Source: Symbiodinium natans (Eukaryota > Sar > Dinophyceae > Suessiales > Symbiodiniaceae). Taken from it: a stretch of DNA of 64,000 bases. The number at the start of each line of letters is the position of its first letter. The first letter of the stretch is position 1. The translations under genes were made by a program, and so were the position numbers. Below are positions 62,996 to 64,000 of the stretch, in pieces. The DNA lies in the NCBI GenBank assembly GCA_905221605.1, contig CAJNDS010000116.1, forward strand, positions 1 to 64,000, read 5' to 3'. The notes under the pieces are model-generated. The model had not been told where the DNA came from, made no database searches, and was given only the letters and a program-made list of their open reading frames with translations.

Positions 62996-63140
62996 GACCC
63001 AACAGAGACAAGAACAGCCGGCGGTCGGGGGGGGGGGGGGGGGGGGTAGGGGGTGGCGTCCACATACACATAATGTATGTATACTTAGAGTATGTGCATT
63101 ATATGCCTATGCATGTATATACATATATATATATGGTACC
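62996..63140. repeat. G homopolymer and TATA-rich microsatellites
   Basis: A G run of about 18 nt at 63029-63046 is followed by ACATAC/TATGTA words and a TATATATATA run at 63121-63133. No gene is seen. Confidence 0.8.
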
Positions 63141-63274
63141 CCCCCCCAGTGACCTACCGTTTTTCGCCTTGTCTCAAGTCACCCAGCTGCACTGCAAGCA
63201 AACTCGGTGTGCAATATAGCGTATTTCCTAGGGCGTAGACTAAAATGCAACAAAAATCGCATACACGGGACAGT

Positions 63275-63535
63275 AGAAAAACCAAAAATACCAAAACCAA
63301 AAAAACCAAAAAACCAAAACCAAAAAACCAAAAAAAACAAAACAAAAAAAAAAACAAAAAAAACAAAACCAAAAATACCAAAAAATACAATTTTCCGGGA
63401 CTCTCAGGAAATCCCTATGAGGCTTCTCCAAGAGTCCCGGAAAATTGGTTTTTTTGGTTTTGGTTTTTTTGGTTTTTTTGGTTTTGGTGTTTTTGGTTTT
63501 TTGGTTGTGGTATTTTGGCTTTTTGGTTCGCCTTC
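63275..63535. repeat. Foldback (long inverted repeat) built from ACCAAAA/TTTTGGT arms
   Basis: Inner arms CAATTTTCCGGGACTCT (63388-63404) and AGAGTCCCGGAAAATTG (63431-63447) are exact reverse complements around a 26-nt loop. Outside them AACCAAAA words on the left (63275-63387) face TTTTGGTT words on the right (63448-63530), so the whole 250 bp can fold into one hairpin. This architecture is typical of foldback or MITE-like elements. Confidence 0.9.
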
Positions 63536-63539
63536 ACGG

Positions 63540-64000
63540 TCACGAGGCAACAACTACGCATTTTTAAGTGTGCTTATGCTAATTGTGCTTTTCAGAAATA
63601 GTATACAAGTGGTCTTTCTAGTGCTTCAGAACTATTTGTTTCGTTATTATGTAAGTAGAGCCGCTAGCGTTTAGTGCATCATTTGGTTGTACTCAAGTCT
63701 AGTAGACCTTATTCAGCCATTACTTGGTGCTCTGGTAGCTCAATTCGCATGGATAATATTTGCCTGGTAAATGCGATTAATTATCTAGAAGCAGCATTTG
63801 CAATACTTGTCTTGAGAAAAAGCATTTATTGCTTAGAATTGTTCCTACTCGTCCAGGAATACCCCAAAACCCTATAATCCAAACTTTACCAGAGATTCTC
63901 CTGAAAAGCTTGCGCTTTTGGATGTTTTTATGTATTTGTGAATTTGCTTGTGTATGGCCTTCACTAGGTACTTTTCTAGGATTCTTGTGCATTTTTTAAG
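63540..64000. other. AT-richer stretch, no gene supported
   Basis: The base composition drops relative to the preceding kilobases. Short frames on both strands lack recognisable domains. A TAGCTCAATTCGCATGG word near 63740 faintly resembles a tRNA D-arm but no cloverleaf can be drawn. Confidence 0.5.

Overview
The window reads as nuclear DNA of an intron-rich eukaryote, most likely a dinoflagellate. The main evidence is direct: three genes can be re-assembled exon by exon, and most of their introns start with GC rather than GT (GC-AG). All recognisable genes lie on the minus strand. Further support comes from a split polyketide-synthase ketosynthase gene, interstitial TTTAGGG repeats and very high repeat content. 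The species cannot be fixed from the sequence alone.

Layout. 1-6.56 kb is repeat: purine/pyrimidine-biased DNA, degenerate minisatellites, then a TTTATAAA-rich satellite whose units point one way up to about 5.15 kb and the opposite way after it. 6.8-9.35 kb holds an ankyrin-repeat gene cut into very small exons. 14.2-15.0 kb holds an intronless two-helix membrane protein. 15-21.5 kb is mostly non-coding with local duplications and telomere-like tracts. 21.5-26.4 kb carries a complete-looking ketosynthase domain in a dozen or more exons. 28.3-30.9 kb has several convincing exons of an unrecognised protein. 33.4-36.7 kb is three unrelated tandem arrays. 37.5-42 kb has scattered candidate exons. 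43.4-45.8 kb is a JmjC/cupin-type oxygenase gene with an apparent signal peptide. 48.2-51.2 kb is a tandem array of units of about 360 bp. 52.1-58.2 kb, possibly reaching 60.4 kb, is a gene for a large fibronectin type III repeat protein. 61-64 kb is mostly repeat, including a long foldback.

The genes share no obvious pathway. What they share is orientation, small exons (27-150 nt in the ankyrin gene and most of the others) and GC-AG introns. In the best-resolved gene (ankyrin) six of seven introns are GC-AG and all seven are phase 0. Several introns are flanked by short direct repeats, the clearest being a 14-nt pair around the ketosynthase intron at 23201-23382. I assembled exons by eye from reading frame, splice dinucleotides and family motifs; no transcript evidence was available.
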